Shown piece by piece: positions 60,734 to 64,000 of a stretch of DNA of 64,000 nucleotides. The translations under genes were made by a program, and so were the position numbers. The stretch lies in contig OZ242265.1 of assembly GCA_965207165.1 (NCBI GenBank), positions 310,001 through 374,000 on the forward strand, read 5' to 3'. The DNA comes from JAAXHV01 sp965207165. Lineage in GTDB: Bacteria; Pseudomonadota; Gammaproteobacteria; Eutrophobiales; Eutrophobiaceae. How positions within the stretch are numbered: position 1 is the stretch's first letter; the number at the start of each line of letters is the position of its first letter. Below the pieces are notes generated by a model. That model searched no databases. It was not told where the DNA came from and saw only the letters and a list, made by a program, of their open reading frames with translations.

Positions 60734-61636
60734 ATGGTTGACGATTGGAAATTGCCCGTACCCCTGGCTACGGCAGAGGTCCGCATGGACGATGGCGCGC
60801 TGATTATTATCCGCCGGCACGGCAACGCGGAAGGCCCGCGCATCGTATTAAGCCACGGCAACGGTTTGTCGGCCGACCTGTATTATCCGTTCTGGTCCCT
60901 GTTGGCCGACCAGTTCGACCTCGTCATCTATGATATTCGCAGTCATGGCTGGAACCCGGCAAGCGATCTTCAGGCGCAGAATTTCTGGACGTTCATCAGC
61001 GACAATGCGCATGTTCTCCAGGCAATCGACAGACACTTCGGGGAGAAACCGAAAATCGGCGTGTACCATTCCATGTCGGCATTAATGGCCATCATTCATG
61101 AACAAATGGAGGGCGTATTCACTACCATGATCCTGTTCGACCCGCCACTCAGACTTCCCAGGGGCACGTTTCTGCATATGGAAGCGATGGAGGAAAAGAT
61201 GAGTTCGCACACGCTGAAACGTCGGGACAGGTTCAAAACCAGGGGAGAGTTTGCCGAGAAACTTCATGGCAAGTCCGCCTTTGCACGACTGGCGCCCGGC
61301 GTGACAGACCTGTTTGCCCGGACAGTGTTGCGTTCCAGCGCCGATGGTACGGGTTATGAATTGTGCTGCCCGGTCGAACACGAGGCCCGGGCCTGGGAGT
61401 ATTTCTCCTGCTGGGTCGAGTACTCAGAGTTGGAGAATCTTAACTGCCGGGTGAAGGTTATCGGTGGCGACCCGAGCGACCATTACTCGTTTATCCCAAG
61501 CAGGGATCTCAATACCATTATTCATGTGGACTATGATTTTATCCCCGAAACGTCGCATCTCCTCATCCTGGAGAAACCGGACGAGTGCGCCGCGCTGACA
61601 CGGGAGTTTCTGAGGGATATCGGCATAAACCCATAA
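60734..61636 (+). CDS. Alpha/beta-hydrolase fold protein
   Basis: 300-residue cytoplasmic protein. The oxyanion motif VLSHGNGLSADLYYP, the strand LVIYDIRSHGWNP and a nucleophile elbow GVYHSMSALMAI with Ser113 are visible. The elbow departs from GxSxG because the flanking glycines are Tyr and Ser. A likely acid lies in VIGGDPSDHY and the catalytic His in PETSHLLILEKPDECA. It could be a hydrolase acting on an amine or ester from the neighbouring decarboxylase pathway, but this is inference. AGGA before the ATG serves as ribosome-binding site. Confidence 0.85.
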   Translation: MVDDWKLPVPLATAEVRMDDGALIIIRRHGNAEGPRIVLSHGNGLSADLYYPFWSLLADQFDLVIYDIRSHGWNPASDLQAQNFWTFISDNAHVLQAIDRHFGEKPKIGVYHSMSALMAIIHEQMEGVFTTMILFDPPLRLPRGTFLHMEAMEEKMSSHTLKRRDRFKTRGEFAEKLHGKSAFARLAPGVTDLFARTVLRSSADGTGYELCCPVEHEARAWEYFSCWVEYSELENLNCRVKVIGGDPSDHYSFIPSRDLNTIIHVDYDFIPETSHLLILEKPDECAALTREFLRDIGINP

Positions 61637-61650
61637 TGTGGACGAGTCCT

Positions 61651-62523
61651 CTACCTCGGGTTGAACACGGCAAGCAGTTCGCGGACTTCCCTGCGGTTGC
61701 CGGCGTCGCTGCTGATGTTTCTCCTGACCTTGAAACCGGTAATTTCTGCGTCTCTCACGCGGTACAACTCGCGCACCTGCCTCGTGTCGTGGTTTGAAAT
61801 GACGACCTGGACCCGGTTGTGCGCCAGTTCGCAGGCAATGTCGGCCAGGCGCACCTGGTCGTCCCAGGTAAAACCTCCCGTGTGGTAATCGGTAAAATGT
61901 GCTGTCTCCGATAACGGAACATACGGCGGGTCGCAATAGACCGCATCGCCGGGACGCGCCAACCGCATGCTCTCATCGAAGCGTGCCTGCAGCAGGGTGG
62001 TGCTCTGTGCGCGCCCGACGAAGGCCAGCATTTCTTTTTCAGGGAAGTAGGGTTTGTCATAGCGGCCGAACGGCGTATTGAAACCGCCCTTGCCGTTGTA
62101 GCGGCACAAGCCGTTATAGCCGTGCCGGTTCAGGTACAGAAACAGCGCTGACTTCCTCCTGGCGCGCCGGGTTTCATTGAATTCATCGCGATAAACGTAA
62201 TAGGCCTCGCGGGTATTGGTCGTGCCGTTAAAAAACCTGCGGCAATAGTTGATGAAAGCAGCGCCTTCTTCACACAACCGGTGGTACAGGCCGATCAGGT
62301 CGGGGTTGGCGTCGGCGAGCAGGTATGCGCCGTAATCCGTATTGAGAAATACCGCACCCGAGCCGACAAACGGTTCTATCAGCCGATTCCCCGGATGCAG
62401 GGCATTGCGTATCCTCGAGAGAAGCCGGTATTTCCCCCCGGGCCATTTTAAAAACGGCCTGATGTCCGGCCCGGACTTGTCAGCGGTACGCCCGGATGCA
62501 GGCAGAGGCTTAGGTCCCATCAC
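61651..62523 (-). CDS. dam: Dam-type DNA adenine methyltransferase
   Basis: 290 residues. Family motifs are RPFLKWPGGKYRLLSRI at the N-terminus, LIEPFVGSGAVFLN (SAM binding) and the catalytic YCDPPYVPLS, followed by QVRLADIACELAHNRVQVVI. The sequence has the D12-class alpha arrangement of E. coli Dam, so GATC recognition is likely. It is the third gene of a tight yciB-bolA-dam unit with 4-bp gaps, and converges with the hydrolase gene. The Dam role in mismatch repair and replication timing is family knowledge. Confidence 0.93.
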   Translation of the reverse strand: MMGPKPLPASGRTADKSGPDIRPFLKWPGGKYRLLSRIRNALHPGNRLIEPFVGSGAVFLNTDYGAYLLADANPDLIGLYHRLCEEGAAFINYCRRFFNGTTNTREAYYVYRDEFNETRRARRKSALFLYLNRHGYNGLCRYNGKGGFNTPFGRYDKPYFPEKEMLAFVGRAQSTTLLQARFDESMRLARPGDAVYCDPPYVPLSETAHFTDYHTGGFTWDDQVRLADIACELAHNRVQVVISNHDTRQVRELYRVRDAEITGFKVRRNISSDAGNRREVRELLAVFNPR

Positions 62524-62527
62524 GGGG

Positions 62528-62809
62528 TTAGCTGTCTGCCGCGGTCTCTTCTTCCGGGGTGCGCGCCCTGATACTCAACGCGTGAATTTCTCCGGGCATC
62601 ATGTCGCCGACGGCCTGGTAGACCAGACGATGGCGCGCCAGGGTGGCGCAGCCCCGGAAACGGGAACTGACAATTTTCACGGAAAAGTGGCCGCCCCCGC
62701 CCGCCGCGCCCGCATGACCCGCGTGCAGGTGGGAGTCATCCGTTATCTCCAGGTGTTCCGGCGCCAGGGCCAGTTCGAGTTTTTCCGTTATGGTTTTGAC
62801 CCGGTCCAT
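62528..62809 (-). CDS. BolA-family protein
   Basis: 93 residues with LEITDDSHLHAGHAGAAGGG, then HFSVKIVSSRFRGCATLARH and RLVYQAVGDMMPGEIHALSI, the BolA domain. BolA proteins pair with monothiol glutaredoxins in iron-sulfur handling and can bind DNA. Whether it is BolA or IbaG type is uncertain, though its place beside yciB is common. The Gly-rich insertion after GHAGAAG is normal. Confidence 0.93.
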   Translation of the reverse strand: MDRVKTITEKLELALAPEHLEITDDSHLHAGHAGAAGGGGHFSVKIVSSRFRGCATLARHRLVYQAVGDMMPGEIHALSIRARTPEEETAADS

Positions 62810-62813
62810 AGCG

Positions 62814-63374
62814 TTATTTGTCCGTTTCCGGTTGCTCTATCGCGTAGCGGGACAGGTACAGGGTGAGACCGACGATATAAACGATGTTCAACAGCAGAAA
62901 ACCGAACAGTTTGAACGTGGCCCAGGCCTCCGTGCTGAAATTATAGGCGACAAACAGATTGATAAAGCCACAGAGCAGGAAGAAGGCCACAAAGGATAAA
63001 TTGACCTGGCGCCATACATTCCCCGGCGCGTCGAACAACTGTCCCATCAGCCGTGTGGACAGGTTCCGGCTGCCGATGTAATCACTCGCCAGGAAGGACA
63101 GGGAGAAGACCCAGAAGACGATGGTCGGTTTCCATTTGATAAACCGCTCGTCCTTCAACAACAGGGTCGCAGTGCCCAATACCAGCACCACCAGGAAAAT
63201 GACGACGTATTGCCTTTCGATCTTTCTGGTGATAAGCCAGCTCAGGAATATTTGCAGGAATGACGCGGCTATCAGGACTTTGGTGGCCAGGTATATTCCC
63301 TGGGTCCGGTCGTCAGGGATGAACAGCGCAACCAGGAACGCCAGTCCGGGGAAAAAATCGAGGAAAAATTTCAT
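62814..63374 (-). CDS. yciB: Inner membrane-spanning protein YciB (septation protein A)
   Basis: 186-residue inner-membrane protein with five to six spans, starting MKFFLDFFPGLAFLVALFI, and containing WKPTIVFWVFSLSFLASDYI and VWRQVNLSFVAFFLLCGFIN, diagnostic of YciB/IspZ. It is linked to cell-envelope synthesis and septation in enterobacteria. It is the first gene of the yciB-bolA-dam unit and diverges from yciO across 34 bp. Confidence 0.95.
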   Translation of the reverse strand: MKFFLDFFPGLAFLVALFIPDDRTQGIYLATKVLIAASFLQIFLSWLITRKIERQYVVIFLVVLVLGTATLLLKDERFIKWKPTIVFWVFSLSFLASDYIGSRNLSTRLMGQLFDAPGNVWRQVNLSFVAFFLLCGFINLFVAYNFSTEAWATFKLFGFLLLNIVYIVGLTLYLSRYAIEQPETDK

Positions 63375-63408
63375 ATTATCGGGTCAGAAGTAATATCATA
63401 GTCCGTGT

Positions 63409-64000
63409 ATGGCCCAGTATTTTAAAATCCACCCTGACAATCCACAAGCGCGTTTGTTAAACCAGGCTTCGCACATCCTGCAACAAGGCGGCGTCATTGT
63501 CTACCCCACCGACTCCTGCCTGGCCCTGGGCTGCCTGCCCGGCAACAAGAGCGCGTTCGAGAGGATACTCGCCATACGCCGGTTGGACCACAAGCATAAT
63601 TTCACGCTGTTGTGTTCGTCCATGGCAACCGTGGGTGCGCTGGCGAAAACGGATAATGCAGCATTTCGCCTGATAAAACGGCTGACCCCCGGGCCGTATA
63701 CGTTTCTGTTGCGAGCGTCCCACCAGGTGCCCCGGTATATCCAGCACCCGAAAAAGAAGACAATAGGGCTGAGGATCCCGGCGCATGAAACGCTGTTGGC
63801 GTTGCTGGACCTGGTCGCGCAGCCGATATTGAGCACCAGCCTGGTATTGCCGGACCAGGACGCACCCGAGACCGACCCGGAGGAGATCAGCGGTAAACTG
63901 GGCCGCGAGGTCGACCTGGTGATTGACGCCGGTCCCTGTGGAGGTGAGTTGACTACGGTCATTGACCTGACTTCCGACACGGTTGAAATCGTCCGGCAAG
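63409..64000 (+). CDS. yciO: YciO, Sua5/YrdC-like protein (partial, 3' end cut by window)
   Basis: 197 residues present, starting MAQYFKIHPDNPQARLLNQA, near identical in form to E. coli YciO. Other blocks are GGVIVYPTDSCLALGC, HNFTLLCSSM, KRLTPGPYTFLL and PILSTSLVLPDQDAPETDPE. It belongs to the Sua5/YrdC/YciO fold that binds double-stranded RNA and in other members makes threonylcarbamoyl-AMP; the role of YciO itself is less clear. The last few residues lie outside the window. Confidence 0.95.
   Translation, partial: MAQYFKIHPDNPQARLLNQASHILQQGGVIVYPTDSCLALGCLPGNKSAFERILAIRRLDHKHNFTLLCSSMATVGALAKTDNAAFRLIKRLTPGPYTFLLRASHQVPRYIQHPKKKTIGLRIPAHETLLALLDLVAQPILSTSLVLPDQDAPETDPEEISGKLGREVDLVIDAGPCGGELTTVIDLTSDTVEIVRQ

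Overview
The window looks like chromosomal DNA of a gammaproteobacterium, probably aquatic or marine and TonB-receptor rich. The evidence is gene order: gmk-rpoZ-spoT-recG, clpS-clpA and yciB-bolA beside yciO, plus a DUF3450/TtpC-type TonB energiser and the glyoxylate enzyme isocitrate lyase. No rRNA, tRNA or CRISPR array was seen. Both ends cut genes: clpA on the left and yciO on the right.

Layout. 0-7 kb: clpA, clpS, isocitrate lyase, a CoA-type Nudix hydrolase, dapE, a hemerythrin-like protein and a CPA2 antiporter. 7-11.3 kb: a zinc-ribbon/nucleotide cyclase/ATPase protein followed by a Crp-family regulator, with a perfect Crp-type palindrome just beyond the regulator's stop codon, then an APH-fold kinase. 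11.6-16.8 kb: a six-gene TonB energisation operon. 17-26.3 kb: ETF-ubiquinone oxidoreductase, an MBL hydrolase, a sulfur group (TauE-type permease, CysB-like regulator, APS-type CysH, rhodanese), YqgE, birA and coaX.

26.4-37.8 kb: a LysR-family gene is split in frame by a 10.4-kb element. An 8-bp sequence, CTGAGGAA, is present at both junctions, and removing the element rejoins a 313-codon LysR frame that matches the intact paralogue directly downstream. The element carries a tyrosine recombinase, an M48-type metalloprotease, a 975-residue helicase-IV-like protein with a nuclease-like insertion and C-terminal zinc ribbons, two overlapping small genes, insertion-sequence debris with a cluster of hairpins, and an RTX/PPC repeat protein. 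This is the most likely place for an undescribed system.

38-46 kb: the LysR paralogue, ubiA, recG, spoT, rpoZ and gmk. 46-56 kb: purine catabolism. Adenine deaminase, XdhABC, the urate hydroxylase PuuD and hydroxyisourate hydrolase would take adenine through hypoxanthine, xanthine and urate to OHCU. An IMPDH-like enzyme with an unusual catalytic loop is convergent to them. 56-64 kb: a TonB-dependent receptor, a PLP decarboxylase, an alpha/beta hydrolase, Dam methylase, BolA, YciB and YciO.

Several non-coding repeat families lie between genes. One is a 272-bp nested inverted repeat whose 35-bp perfect ends contain the stop codons of two convergent genes. Another is a related GAAAGAGTAC motif at three other intergenic sites. 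A third is a CGCAGATTA repeat, one copy of which forms the end of xdhC. All assignments come from reading the sequence and from knowledge of the families; no database search was run.
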